Of a stretch of DNA of 64,000 nt, positions 1 through 11,640 are shown piece by piece. Source of the DNA: Prunella strophiata. Its lineage: Eukaryota > Chordata > Aves > Passeriformes > Prunellidae. A program made the position numbers and the translations under genes. The notes under the pieces were generated by a model. The model saw only the letters and a program-made list of their open reading frames with translations, did not search any database and was not told the DNA's origin. How positions within the stretch are numbered: position 1 is the stretch's first letter; each line of letters begins with the position of its first letter. The DNA lies in contig JAZBQD010000030.1 in the NCBI GenBank assembly GCA_036583965.1, forward strand, positions 53,321,551 through 53,385,550, given 5' to 3'.

Positions 1-2460
1 TGTGAGCTGCTTAACTTGATCAGTTTCCCCCCTTCAGAGCAGAAAGAATCATAAAAGTTTTTTAAAAAGTGAATCGAGGGTTTTGCTAACTCTCATTCTG
101 ATTCAAAGTCAAAGGGCAGTCAAAGAAGAAGATTGTAGAGGATCACAGAACCAGTATATTTAATTGCTTGTCACAATTTAAAGGTCAGTCATGATGCTGG
201 ATTGTCAGAAGATTAGATCCTATACAGGAGATATTGAAATGATAAAATTACTGTTTTAACTCCACACAATGAAAGTGAATGTGTCTTCCGTGTGCTGAGT
301 GCCATCATTTTGCTGTTGGCTTAATAAAAATTTCTTTCTTGGAGAAAGAAATTAGGAGAGCTTGGATCAATGACTATGGCTCCAAAATCATATAAAGGCA
401 TAGACATTTTGCTCTTGAAGACCAAGTGATGCAATGATAAAATCAGGGGGTGGTACACTACTGATTTCCAAAAAAAAAAAATCCTCTATGGTTTAAGACA
501 ATGTCTGCATTTTACCAGATGATCTAGTAGACAGAGAGATCCAAACAGTACAAATTAATCTCTTTCAAGTTGGGGTGAGTTTCCACTCCATGAGGATCTC
601 TGTATCTCCAAAATCTCTTGGTCCTTGACCATGTGGAAGACTGTTGAAGTAGTACATAACATCTTTTTAACTGCTTTGAAGCCAGGACAGAAACAGAAAG
701 ATTCAAAATGGGAATTGGAAGAGGAAATACTAGATAAGGTCAAACTTTTAGATGTCTGAATTACAGCAGTTGTATCATACATTTTTGGGTGTGAATCCCT
801 TACCTAAACATGAATATGTTTTGCTATTTGAGATGCCTTAAGTACAAATCTGTCACTTTGCTGTTGGTAATGAGGCCATGGCTTCCCTTAGGTATGGTGC
901 AACATTTGCCAGTCCTGATGGAGGTCTGTGGTGTTCTGTGAAGCCTCAGAAGTCTCCAGGGCATATGTGTAGACAGCTGAGCAGAGCCCCTTCTGTCTGC
1001 AAAAGGAGCTGAATATGAACTTTCATTCTGGGACAAAAAAACCCCAAACCACATTTTGAAATCAGACTTCTTCTTTCTCTATTCATTTTCTCTGTCATTT
1101 TCCAGAATGAAATTGGCAGATTTTTTTTTTTTTTTTTTTTGATACTGTAGTGGTTTACTCTGAAATAAAATAGTCATCAGGATTCAGAGTTAATGGCTAA
1201 ACCAGAACCCTGTTGTTTGTCATTTCAGTGCAGATTTGTTCTCACATTTTAGACACCTGGTTGGCACTTCTGAAATGTGAGTTATCCTCAGACTGGCCTA
1301 TTCACCAGGTACTTCTCTAGTAGTGCCTTTTCCTATTGTTTGATCATAAGAGGAGCCTACATAGACACCCATCTCACAGATGATTATTTTGGAGCAGAAG
1401 AATTAAATCAATGGCTTGGATTCCTTTTTTCTCCAACCACAAATATCTATGGCAGAGATATTTATTTCTGAATTAATTACATTAGACTCCATTTGTACTC
1501 ACTGGGGAGAAATAAGGACACAATTAATTTGACCTTATTTTGCTCTAATCTCATTTGGGTAAGATAAATTTTGTCCTAGAGGTGCCTATTAAGGGAGCTT
1601 ATGGTGACAAGAGCAGATGCAAATGCCCCTGCTCTGGATATCTTAAAGTGTCACATTTTAAATGTTTTAAATAGATCTGCCTGTAGCCAGATTCAAGAGG
1701 TTCATTAGGGGATTGGTAAGATCTGATTAACTTCTGTCTTCCCCTGGTGCTTCCCTATGGCAGTTCTGGCTCAGCAGAGGGGACATAGGTGGGCAGAGGG
1801 CACAGTGACCACAGTCAGGGACAGCTGCTGAAGGAAGGTAAAGCTGCAGGTGACCATGTCCCTGGTCACAAAGGGTTTGGCTAACATGGGAAGGATTCTC
1901 ACCGTTCACTCCCACAGTTCCTACAAATCCAATGGGAAGTGCTGTCCCCTCATGGATGGCAATGAATGTGCCTGGGACAGTGAGGTGAATGGCAGGTGAT
2001 GGAAGGCCTCTGGGTTGTGAGAGAGGAGAAAGGAAGCAGGCATTCCTAATGCAGATCTGATGACTGTGAGAAATCCACTCCAGAAGACCCTTAGTCTATC
2101 CCCAGACCCTTCCCCTTTCACTGGCTTTGCTGGAGATGCCTTTTCAAATCTCCTGGCTCTGTTGTTTGTGTAGCTGCCAAGGACCAGAAACCTCCAACAG
2201 GGCAGCAGAAGTAATCATCCTTCAATCATCCTTCACTGGTTTTTCCCTTAATCAATTACCATTTGTGCCTACAAGACAAAATCAACATCTCCAGCTGCAG
2301 TGGATGCAAGCTGGAGAAAGCAATGAGCACATTAAACCTTTTAGACCTAAGCTGGAAATAGAGAATTTAGCCAGACTTAGGAGATCTCTGCCTCACATGG
2401 AATACAGATATTAGTGATTTGGGTCTCCTTTCTGTGTCTTTGCTCCTTTTGTATTTGCAG
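1..2460. other. Unique non-coding sequence
   Basis: No gene or recognisable repeat family is visible. The stretch is AT-rich with short unrelated frames on both strands. It contains a 20-base T run at 1121-1140, a somewhat GC-richer patch at about 1735-2120, and an 11-base unit repeated twice in tandem at 2214-2235. The last 40 bases are a pyrimidine-rich tract ending in CAG, treated below as a possible splice acceptor. Confidence 0.6.
1121..1140. repeat. Poly-T homopolymer (20 bases)
   Basis: An uninterrupted run of 20 T. It could be the A-tail of a minus-strand retro-insertion, but no polyadenylation signal or known element is evident beside it, so a simple homopolymer is the safer reading. 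Confidence 0.9.
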
Positions 2461-2520
2461 GCCTTCTCACTAACAGACCACAAGAGAAAACCTGTATGGA
2501 AGTACTTGTCTGGAGCATAA
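2461..2520 (+). other. Candidate 3' terminal exon (unconfirmed)
   Basis: A long pyrimidine-rich tract, about 2420-2457, ends in a CAG that fits a strong vertebrate splice acceptor. The first frame after it runs 19 codons (AFSLTDHKRKPVWKYLSGA) and ends in TAA at 2518-2520. No homologue was recognised, and no polyadenylation signal was seen close downstream. Strong-looking acceptors arise by chance in 64 kb, so this is only a candidate. A non-coding RNA exon is equally possible. Confidence 0.15.
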
Positions 2521-3160
2521 AGAAAAAATTGGGTTTTAGAGACCTGAATGGTAGCATTTGTCATGGACTTGCCCAGGGAACAGCTCATTAATTGAAGAAA
2601 ATTTAAGTAAAGTGTACACTCTCAGTGGTATATCTGTATAGATACAGAAGTGACTAGTACTTAATTACTTAATGTGTTTAAAAGGGAGCTGCTAACAATG
2701 AGAAAATGCCTCTGTGATCAAGCTCTTTCCACTTTGAGATAAGCCAAGCCAATTGGGAAAAGCATTCCTATGTAATATTTTTGCACTCCATCCACCTGTG
2801 TCTATCAATCAGAGATTCCAGACTAAATTCCTTCAAATTCACACTTAGCAGAGAGCCTGCTTTGTTTTCCAGCTGGATCAGTCCCCTGCACTGGGTTCAC
2901 TGTTGATGCTCAGGAGCAGGGCTGGGTTTCAGATGAGAAGGGGAGAACATTTTCTTTTTGGCAAATCCTAATTGGCAGGGTTAATTAACCTGTTAATTAA
3001 GGGTGGGCTGCCCTTCTCAGCCCCTGCCATGCTTTTGTAAGTATGCATCCCTGGAACTGCTCACTAGACTGTGATTTGCAGGAGTACCTGTTCTGGTGGG
3101 GGGGAATTGATTGGGACAGGGAGCAAAGGGAGAGCATGGCAAATGTGTGGACATTAGCCC
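2521..3160. other. Unique non-coding sequence
   Basis: No gene or repeat was recognised. A pair of TTAATTAA-type palindromes lies at about 2980-3000 in an AT-rich context. Confidence 0.55.
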
Positions 3161-3162
3161 AG

Positions 3163-3226
3163 AGCCATAGAACCTCTAAGGCTGGAAAAGACCCTTAAAA
3201 TCACTGAGTCCAACCATTAAACATGG
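3163..3226 (-). mobile_element. CR1 LINE 3' end fragment
   Basis: The stretch matches the familiar antisense tail of avian CR1 elements: a degraded 'cagaatcatagaat' start, then 'aggctggaaaagaccc' and 'gagtccaaccattaaac'. CR1 is the dominant non-LTR retrotransposon of birds and is usually 5'-truncated. Only the last 60 or so bases of the element remain here, oriented on the minus strand. Confidence 0.8.
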
Positions 3227-3729
3227 TGTTTCAAACCAGGTTTGCTTATACCATCATTAGAAACATTGTTAGAGATTTAAGAAACCTGAAATTCCAAATG
3301 CAGTTAGTGTTGCTATTCCCATTTATCATTTTCCATTTTTCTCATTATTTTAAAAATAAGGTCCTAAGTGTTAACAAAGTGAGCTGAAGTTTGTCTATGC
3401 CTGCCCTTCCCTTCATTGACTCCTAGTCCTACTCCTCTGATCTTCTCTCTTTCTCTCCCAAACTGCTTAATGTGTTAGCAGCAAAATGTGCAGACACCAC
3501 TGTGAATGTTTCCTAGGCCAGCCTGGGGGTTTACATACACAGGGGAGTTTTGTGGGCTGCAGACTGTCATGCTGTAACAGCATTGGAGATTAAAATAATT
3601 TACTTGTAAAATATTAGAAATTGTATAGGTTACAGTTTGATTGTAACTTGCTTACAGCTTAGAATGAGTAGGTCCTGATCAAAACTTAATGTAGGTGAAC
3701 TTTAAATGAATTCTGTTTGTTAGCATGAA
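3227..3729. other. Unique non-coding sequence
   Basis: AT-rich sequence with no recognised gene or repeat. Confidence 0.5.
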
Positions 3730-4110
3730 CAGCTGAGCAGGAGCGTAAACAGAAGAAAGATGGATATCTCCACATAAAAGTTGAGACACTGGAGGGCCTC
3801 AAGGCTGGCCCAAGCTGGAAAATAAGAACAATTAATGGCTTGCCCATGTGGACATAGAGAAATAATCCAGTGAGGTGTTAGAAGACCCCAGACCATACAT
3901 CATCATTGGTCCAAGAAGCACATGCAGGGCACAAAAAGAACATATGAAGATTGGGTGCACAGACAATACAAAGCCTAGAGGTTTCCTTGTTTGGGATCCC
4001 TTTCCAAGGACAAACACCTTGAGCTGAATTAAACCAACTCACAAAACCTAGGGGCTGACCTCCTCCTTAACAACTAGAGTACCCCTCAGTGGGAAGATGA
4101 CCAGGGGTAA
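3730..4110. mobile_element. Possible old LTR-type retroelement fragment
   Basis: The base composition is mixed, and phrases such as 'ggggctgacctcctcctt' and 'gggaagatgaccaggg' recall avian retroviral LTR text. No TATA box, polyadenylation signal or TG...CA ends could be fixed. The assignment rests on impression only and the limits are guesses. It could equally be unique sequence. Confidence 0.22.
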
Positions 4111-4597
4111 AATTAGAGAAAAAAATGGGAAGTTATATTCTTATTCTAACAGAAGTTTTAAAAGCACAGAAGTTATAGGATGAAATTCAGTTCCTGCACC
4201 CTGGCTGGAATGCAGCTGGCATGCTCAAAACCTCTTCCACAATGACTCCCCACACTCACAGTGTGCAAACTTAAACACATGTTAAGAGGGGATGAAATGG
4301 GCACGGAGTGGAATGGAGACACAGCTGCCAGGCTGTGTTGAAATCCTTGCAGGAAAGGGAACTTGATGGTACCAGGTAGCTGGTAAACTACATAGCAGCT
4401 GTCAGCCAAGTTAGATAGGATAAAATGCCTTACTGCTGAACCAGCAGCTGTGGTGAAATCACTCTCCTTGGATGAACTTGGCTTGTTATAATCTAATTGA
4501 AACACCAACACACAGCTCCATCCCAAAGTTAGTCACCTCAAGATACGACCACCCCTCACTGGGCAGGAATTCCATATTTTATTGTTTATTTCTGTAG
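4111..4597. other. Unassigned sequence with a 117-codon minus frame
   Basis: A 117-codon minus-strand frame (4173-4526) has no recognisable domain and no supporting splice or start context, so it is not called as a gene. Nothing else is supported. Confidence 0.4.
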
Positions 4598-4637
4598 GAG
4601 CAAAGTGAAGAGAATTTTACACCAAGAAACAACAAAG
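4598..4637 (+). other. Candidate 40-base internal exon (unconfirmed)
   Basis: A T-rich tract ending in CTGTAG (up to 4597) is followed by 40 bases and then AAAG|GTATGTG, a good donor match, at 4638. Two of three frames are open across it, for example EQSEENFTPRNNK. No homology was recognised. The acceptor and donor pair is attractive but could be chance. Confidence 0.15.
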
Positions 4638-7339
4638 GTATGTGTGACTAGAATCACTCAAGCTCCACCTAAAAGTAAGTTAAGAATAGGGAGAAGTTGG
4701 GGAAGACTTCATTGTAACTTCTGGGATCAGTCGAATGGGTTGAACCTATCTTTTCCCCCATAGGGATGACTCTCAGGTAAGAACCCAATTCTGTGTGTGC
4801 TGAATGGTTATCTTGAGTTATTTTTGTTGGCTATTAGAGCTTGTCTGTGTATTGCTTTGAACGTGTTTTTGCAGTCAGTTACTATCAATGGCAATCTTTG
4901 ACCCTTAACCTGTCACAATTTCAGTGTGTGAGTTAATTAACAGAGTTACTCTGTAAACTGTCAGGGTGAGCCCTCCAAGGGTGCTGCCAGTCGCTGGCAG
5001 TGGATAAGGCACTCAGCTAAAAGTGTGGAGGACACAGGATGGAGGGGGTTACTCTTATGCTGTTGGCACGAGTTCCCAACCTTCCTTTGATGTGACACCT
5101 GGCTGACCTGGGTTAGTTAGCTCAGGCACTGTGGATGCTGTAAGAGCACTGCAGAGGACAAGCTGCTCTCACTGCTCACATGTCCACATTGTTGCAGTCC
5201 TGCTGTTGAAAGTTGTAGTTAATGGTACTAACTTCTATTTATCCTTCAAAGAGTTTTGGGAGAGAGGGAGAGGAAGGTTGCGGGAAGGGTCTGTAGGTGC
5301 AGCTAGAAAAACTTTTGGAGACTGCCTGGGAGGAAAGGCTTGGTGGATTTTGCAGCTGGCTCCCCTGAGCTCTTGGTTCATTGCCTTAGAAGTAAACTCA
5401 GATAGAAAACAGCTTTTCCAGTTCAATGGCTGCTTTGGAGAAGGTGAACATGACTTTTCGCTCTCATTTTAGTTCCCAAAGAACACAGAAGAGAGAAGAA
5501 GAGCCTAAGGATTACCACGGGAAGAGATGACAAATGACTCCCCTGTAACCAGGGCAAGTACAAAGCTGAAGGAAAGAAAACTCAAAACAACTCACATAAA
5601 TTATCCCTGTACACTTGTCCCTCAGCAACATCCTACCATCTTAGCAGATGTTTTATTTTTTAGCTTTCCATACTCATGAAGTTTAGGATCCAAGTAGATG
5701 TTTTTTAAATAAGCTTATCTGAAAGTGGATTTGGTACACAAGCAGTTGATTGGGATTCTGGGAGCATGTGGGAAGCCTAACAGGAAAGCTCTGTGCTAGA
5801 GAAATGAAACACAATGAGCAGGACTAAGAGTACTGCCCGGGCAGATATGCATAAGTCTTCTTTCTTTCCTTATTCATAAGGAGCATTTCCTCTCTCCCTG
5901 GTGGAAAGATATTTGCAGACATTTAGATAAAATGTTCTTGTAGGCTGCTTTCATTAGTGAAGCTGTAAGCAATCAAGGGGGTGGGTACCTTTATCACACT
6001 GCTGGTGCATTTCCTTGAGGCACAGAGTGCTTGGCTAAAGCTACAGTGTAGTCCAAGACCTCCCAGATTACCTCTCTCTTTGAAATGACTGCATCCCAAC
6101 ATGCATTCATTGCAAATCTTGCCATTTCTACATTACTGAATCACTGCATTATATAAGACAAAAAGTTTCTTAATCTGTATACCTGAATGGAAAAAGGGTT
6201 AGATTACTTAGATTATCTTTCCTATGTCTGATCCTGAAGGAAGATTGCCAGAAAAGCATATGCTCATCACAGTTTTTTAAAGGGTTTATAATATCTGTTT
6301 CACTTAACTATTTGGGATTTAGTAAAGTGAAGTCAGCTGAAGACTCCACTCTGTAGCACTGCACCAGATGGCACAGGGTATAGGTAAGTGGCACCATAAG
6401 AATGATGTAACCGCCTGTTTATTAATCTCAACCCATATTTTGGGGGGGGTCTTCATGAAACACAGAACCTGATTAATTCAGATTGCCATGCTTGCCAGCA
6501 ATTTAGGTTATTTCTGTCCATTTATATTTTAAAAGTACAGGGATTGCAACAGGGTAGCCATACAGCTTCCAAATTCAAGTTGAAAAATTTTACGGAGAGG
6601 CGATGCCATATATTGCACTGGCTTAAGAGGCTGGAAAGAACCGTCTCTCAGGTGTATGGGCTTTTGTTCAAGCAAACTGCAAATCTCTTACCCAAAGCCT
6701 TTCTGGCTTCACAACTGGTATTGATGGGTCTGAGATATTATCACACCTTACCAATGAGGGAACAAAAGAACAGGAAGCTTTTCTGGAAGGCATATGGGTG
6801 TACAAGTACTTGTGGTCTTCTCCTTCAGGAACAAAGCTGATCCTTTGGCCAGGGAACCAGAAAAACATAACCCTCAAGCAGCCCCATTAGAAAACTTTCT
6901 TATCAAGGTGGAAAGGTTAACATAAGTGCCAGGGAAGGGTCTTGAGAGCACCAGAAATACTCTTGAGGAGATAATGCTCATCTTTGCCTGCATCTTGCCC
7001 TTAAAAGCTTTCAGCTTTGATGGATAATCAACGTCCCACAAGATGGAGGACAAAGACACACAGTGCTTTGTGGCAGCTGCAGGACAAACCAAGTTAATTT
7101 TTTCTCATTCAAGCTGGAAGAATATGACTTCCTCTTGTAAAAATAAAAAACCCACAGAGGGAATGGCAGCAAAAGTGAACGGGAAATAGGGAAGTTAAGG
7201 AAACGCTGAAATTCAGGAGAGTCACAGAAGGTTCAGCGTAGAGCCTCTTCTTATGAAAAGAATAGTACAAACAACTGGATGCCTGGAAAGTTGCAAACAA
7301 AACAAACATTGTTTTTCAACAAAATTAGCTTGTTTTTCA
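4638..7339. other. Unique non-coding sequence
   Basis: About 2.7 kb with no recognised gene. Short frames occur on both strands, the longest about 113 codons at 5131-5472, with no domain or codon signal. The part from about 6540 to 7330 could belong to the retroviral block downstream, but nothing ties it there. Confidence 0.45.
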
Positions 7340-8261
7340 ACTTGATAATTTTAAAGAGCAGGTAATCGAGAGTGCTCAAAAGCAACAGGGACCTGTGGCC
7401 AGCTGTTATTATCTCCCTTTGCAACTCAGCAGGTTTCAGCTCTGGGACAACAAATTCAGTACAACTGTGTTATACTTCATATCCTTGCTCACTCACAAAT
7501 CTGTGGAAATATTGTTATAATGGACTGCTGAAGCCTATGTTAAGAGCATTTCGTAATAAGCCCTAGAAGCACTGGGACACAAATTTAGCAAGCCCAAGGC
7601 TGGTTAACACTAGAGGATCAGATAACAGGCCTGGTACTGTCCAGACAAAACCCCCACATTTTGTGGGGTGATAAGACCACTGTACTACACATAGGGAAGT
7701 GGATAGGGAAATTGATGTGGATTTCTCCTCACATGGAAAAAGGCAAACCCATTTGTGGGACTGTGTTTGCTCAAGCAAAGGGGGTCTACTTGGTGGGTAA
7801 TGTGGAAGGCTGGGGAGACCCAGTGTATGCCTCAAGGAGATTTAACCTTGGGGGAAAAATAATTTGTGGTGTTAAGTCACAGGAGAGTGTGACAGTGACC
7901 TGGCCTGGGCTGGTGTTGGTGCCCAATGAGCAAGTGTGCTGCTCCTCCTGTCCTGAGCACCCATCCTGATGGAATGGGGCCCAAGTCATGCATGGAGAGT
8001 TTTTGAACATTTGGAGGAGTGGAGGAAGCTCATGAAGTGGGAAAATAATATCTGTCTGTGGAAGGATGAGGGATAGTACTTAATGAAAATGCATTAATAT
8101 GTATGCTGGGTATAAAGATGGTTTAAAAATGTAGTTTTAGTTGTATGTGTGGGCAAGAAGGAATTTCAGTAATGAGAAAATAAATACAATGGAATAGTAG
8201 AAAAGACATAAAATTATATGGGGTCTGAGCATGATACAAATGATAAAAGTGAAGTGTATAT
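7340..8261 (+). mobile_element. Probable ERVL-type internal remnant, 3' part
   Basis: This stretch runs directly into the LTR at 8262. Parts of it, especially 7660-7870 (a 'tttctcctcacatgg' stretch, 'gactgtgtttgctcaag', 'gtatgcctcaagg'), resemble the untranslated region before the 3' LTR of passerine ERVL proviruses. That region has no envelope gene. Frames are broken by stops and shifts and no intact protein remains. The 5' limit is uncertain: support is best from about 7570 and weak between 7340 and 7570. This is a decayed, non-functional copy. Confidence 0.5.
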
Positions 8262-8840
8262 TGGGTCTGGCTGAGATGGAGTTAATTTTCCCTTAGCAGC
8301 CCTTACAGTGCTGTGTTTTGCTTTGGTAGCTGGAAAGGTGGTGATAACACACCAGTACTTTGTCTGCTGCTGAGCAGGGCTAGCACAGCACCACTGCTGT
8401 GTCCCCAACATTCCCTAAGCATTAAGGTGGGGGTGGGCAAGATCCTGGGAGGGGACACATCTAGGTCAACTGACCCGTAATAACCAAGGGAATATTCCAT
8501 ACCATATGATGTCAGATTAGATGGAAAACCTAAGAAAATGAGGAGGAAGCGGGTGGCGACATTCTTAATTTACGTTTGTATTCCAAAACAACCATCACAT
8601 GTACTGAAGCCCTGCTTCATGGGAAGTGGTCTTATCTTGCTTGCTGATAGGAAGCTGAGAATAAAATTATTGGTGTTTTCTTTGCTGGTGAGTGTGCAAA
8701 CTGTCACTTTTGCTTAATAAACAGCCTTATTTTAATCCACGAGTTGCTCTTCATCATATTTTCTCTCCCCCGTCCAGCTGGGAGGGGGGAGTGATAGAGA
8801 TGTTTTGTGGGCACCTCCAGCCAAGGTCAACCTACCACAC
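8262..8840 (+). mobile_element. ERVL-type LTR (avian)
   Basis: Several conserved phrases of a common passerine ERVL LTR appear in order. They are the 'ggctgagatggagttaattt' start, 'gataacacaccagtacttt', 'gctgctgagcagggctagca', 'gggggtgggcaagatcctgg', 'gaatattccataccatatga' and the 3' 'atccacgagttgctctt' segment. A polyadenylation signal AATAAA lies at 8716-8721, as expected at the R region. The length, about 580 bases, fits the family. It lies just downstream of an internal remnant, so it is read as the 3' LTR of a truncated provirus; no 5' LTR is seen. The same family recurs at 36182. Confidence 0.85.
8716..8721 (+). promoter_or_regulatory. Polyadenylation signal of the ERVL LTR
   Basis: AATAAA at the position where this LTR family carries its poly(A) signal. 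It may be inert today. Confidence 0.6.
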
Positions 8841-9712
8841 TGACTGATGAAAATGTAAACAAAATTATAAGGCCATGAAAAGAAAGAAGCACAAACTTTG
8901 AATTTGTTCCTTCGTAATTTTCTTATCTTTGGAGAAAGCAGCAACTTCTAAAGAATATTGGAAGAGAAAGACATGGATGATGAACTCCTGCAGTATATTA
9001 ACCTCTCCTGACTCCCCAGCAGGTACAGTGATTTAAATACAGATCTAGCCATTGTGATCACTGAAACTGTGAGTGGGAAAACTGACTGAAGTGTTGTTCT
9101 TATCCTTGAAGTCATGGCTTCAGTAGATTTGTTCATCCAGGAAGTTGCTGCATGCTGATTTTCTGCAGTGGTGGTGTTTATTCCAAGATGCACGGGTGCT
9201 GCTGCAGCTGCAGAGCACCAGCCTCCTGGCCTTGCAGGGCTGCTTTGCTAAACACTCACTCTGCTCCCTGGGCTTATACATGCCCTGCTCATTTCTGTCA
9301 ACACTGCTGTGTCGGAACCCAGGACATCCCTCTGGCTGCCCTGCATGGCTTGAGCCCCTGGCAGGGGGCTCAAAGGTCTTGGCACAGAGCCCAAGAGCCC
9401 TGTGCCTTTGATTTTGAGCCATGGAAAAAATTACCAACTTTATATGAAGTGTTGCAAGCCACAAAAATTAAGTAGAGGAATAATTAGTTTATCACAGGGT
9501 GAAAAAGTAGAATTTTGGGGTTTTTAGAATAAGAGTTCGGGGGTCAAGATGGAGGAATTTGGGTGTGTTCTGTCCTTCTTTCTCCTTCTTCATAGCCTCC
9601 ACCTTCTGGGTGATGGTGGCACTTTTGGATTGGTTTAGAGTAGAGCTGGACTCTGTAACATGGGTGATAAGTATTGGAAAGTAACTGTAAATAATGTACA
9701 CGTAGTTTTTAG

Positions 9713-9720
9713 TATAAAAA
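9713..9720 (+). promoter_or_regulatory. TATA box of the ERVK LTR
   Basis: TATAAAAA lies about 95 bases upstream of AATAAA at 9814-9819, matching normal U3/R promoter spacing. The promoter elements look preserved, though activity is unknown. Confidence 0.65.
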
Positions 9721-9813
9721 GACAACACTGCCCCAGAGGTGGGCAGTGTGCCTCAGACTGACCTGCTGAACAGACCTCGGCTGGTCAGGGAAAAAATTTG
9801 TCAGATAAGGAAA

Positions 9814-9819
9814 AATAAA
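9814..9819 (+). promoter_or_regulatory. Polyadenylation signal of the ERVK LTR
   Basis: AATAAA downstream of the TATA box, in the place expected for the R region of this LTR. Confidence 0.6.
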
Positions 9820-9900
9820 CAACCTGAAAACTGCACAAGAAGACTCCTGACTCCTTCTTCAGTTCTTGGGCTGGGACAGACACAGAGACTCTCAAACAGA

Positions 9901-11009
9901 TTCTGGGCTGTCTGCAAGCACACAGCATGGCACCCTAACAGCACCTGGCTTCACTCCCTGCTGCTGCTTGTCCATGTCTGCAGATACCTGCACCTCATCC
10001 CTCTGAGACCTGTCACTTTGGAGTTCCAAAAGTGAAAGCTTTCTAGCTGTTCCCAATGCTCACCCTCACCACTGTCACTGTCAGCACTGGGTGTGTGTGG
10101 TTCCTATTCACGTGACGTATTTCCCATCTGGAGACTGAGCAAAATAAAGAACAGGCCCCCACTCCCTTGCAGAGGAAGGGCAGATAGTAAAGAAAGGAAG
10201 GAGCTGAGGGAAGTGAGATAAAGCCTGTGCAGATAGAGCAAAATACACAGTCCTGTGAGTGGTAGAACAAATTAAAACTGAGCTCATTGAGGATTTACAT
10301 TTTGAGGAAAATATTCCTATGTGGATGCTCTGGTTTCTAATCAGAGCTGAATTGACCCACCAGCCCTTCTCTTTCTGAAATACCTAAAAGTACTTCTTCA
10401 TTTAGCTGCCTATTTTCATGAGATACAGGGAAAATTAATTCACTCTTTCTCATGTGGCTGAAATTAGCCAATTCCTTCAAAACATTACCAGGAAAAAGCA
10501 GAAATATATTTACAACACCATTATGTACACCATGTTTTCCATGGAAATCAGGGCTAAAAATTAGTGGATCTTTGCTGCATTTGGATATTTTTCTCTAAGA
10601 TATCTGGCCCATGATATTTCAGAGGTCTCCTCTTGCCCAAAGACAAGGTTGTGCAAAGGAACATACAAGTTTTTCAAAGGCTTAATACAATAGCTTTGGA
10701 GATTGTGGTGTGGGGAGTGTCCTACAGAGTCAGTGCTCATGGAGGGAGCACACCACCTATCCACACTCTTGTTCCACCTCACAGATCTGTGGCACTGCTC
10801 ACACCTACTCTCTTTGTATTGCCCATGGAGAATCCACTCTTACTCTTATCCTGCAGTTATGAAATGTGAACACTGACCTTCCTCCCACATAACTGTTAGT
10901 AAAACACATCTGGTATTTACCTGTGTATTTATGCTCCTGAGTAACTCATAAATGACCCATCTCACTGGGGCAGTGATGCAGAAATGGAAGAACTGGCATA
11001 TGCTTACTT
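9901..11009. other. Unique non-coding sequence
   Basis: No gene or repeat was recognised between the ERVK LTR and the CR1 copy. Frames are short and unsupported. Confidence 0.5.
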
Positions 11010-11640
11010 CACAGAAACACAGAATTGGTTAGGTTGAAAAAGACCTCTGGGATCATTGAGTCCAGCCTGTGACCAACCACCACCATGTCAGCTAGACCAT
11101 GGCACTGACCAGGCTTTCCTTAAACACCTCCAGGGATGTTGTCTCCACCACCTCCCTGGGCATCCCATTCCAATGTTTAATCATTCTTTCTGAGAAGAAA
11201 TTCCTCCTAATTTCCAACCTAAACCTCCCCTAGCACAGATAGAGGCTTTGTCCTCTTGTGCTGTCACTAGTTGCCTAGAAGAGACCAACCCTGACCTAGC
11301 TACACCCTCCTTACTGGGAGTTGCAGAGAGAAATAAGGTTCCCCCAGAGCCTTCTCTTTGCCAGGCTAAACACCCCCAGCTCCCTCAGCTGCTCCCCATA
11401 GGACTTGTGCTCCAAACCCTTCCCCAGCTCTGTTGCCCTTCTCTGGACACACTCCAACACCTCAGTGTCCCTGAAATGAGGGGCCCAGAACAGAACACAG
11501 CACTTGAGATGTGGCCACACCAATGCCATGTAAAGAGGACAATCACTGCTGTCCACAATTTTTCTGATACTTTTTGAGTATTGGTAGTGGAGCACTGGTA
11601 GCAATTCTTTCTGTGTGGAACACTTCTCATGGCAAAAAGC
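11010..11640 (-). mobile_element. CR1 LINE, 5'-truncated, with remnant ORF2 C-terminus
   Basis: Read on the minus strand, the segment ends at about 11010 in the standard CR1 3' tail ('gggatcattgagtccagcct', 'ctccagggatgttg' in antisense). On the minus strand a 120-codon frame (11311-11673) still carries the end of the CR1 reverse-transcriptase protein. It reads [20 protein letters not shown] and then [20 protein letters not shown], and continues to about [13 protein letters not shown]1 ORF2 normally encodes endonuclease and reverse transcriptase; only the extreme C-terminus and the 3' UTR remain. Homology is clear to about 11580, and the 5' truncation point may be between 11570 and 11640. The element is dead. 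Confidence 0.92.

Larger units (their letters stand above)
9134..9900 (+). mobile_element. ERVK-type solitary LTR (avian)
   Basis: The sequence follows a known passerine ERVK LTR layout. A GC-rich upstream part contains 'ctctggctgccctgcatggc' and 'agcccaagagccctgtgcct'. A central U3 follows with 'ggcacttttggattggttta', 'gtaaataatgtacacgtagt' and a TATA box (TATAAAAA, 9713-9720). The R/U5 part has AATAAA at 9814-9819 and 'ctcctgactccttcttc'. No primer-binding site or gag follows, so it is probably a solo LTR left by recombination. The 5' limit is approximate and part of U3 may be missing. Frames of up to 114 codons inside it are incidental. Confidence 0.82.

Noticed and set aside
4173..4526. 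Minus-strand frame of 117 codons
   Set aside because: No recognisable family, motif, or gene context.
9120..9475. Frames of 88-114 codons on both strands
   Set aside because: They lie within or across the ERVK-type LTR, whose GC-rich part is poor in stops; LTR U3 regions do not encode these.
11248..11577. 109-codon plus frame
   Set aside because: Antisense shadow of the CR1 copy.
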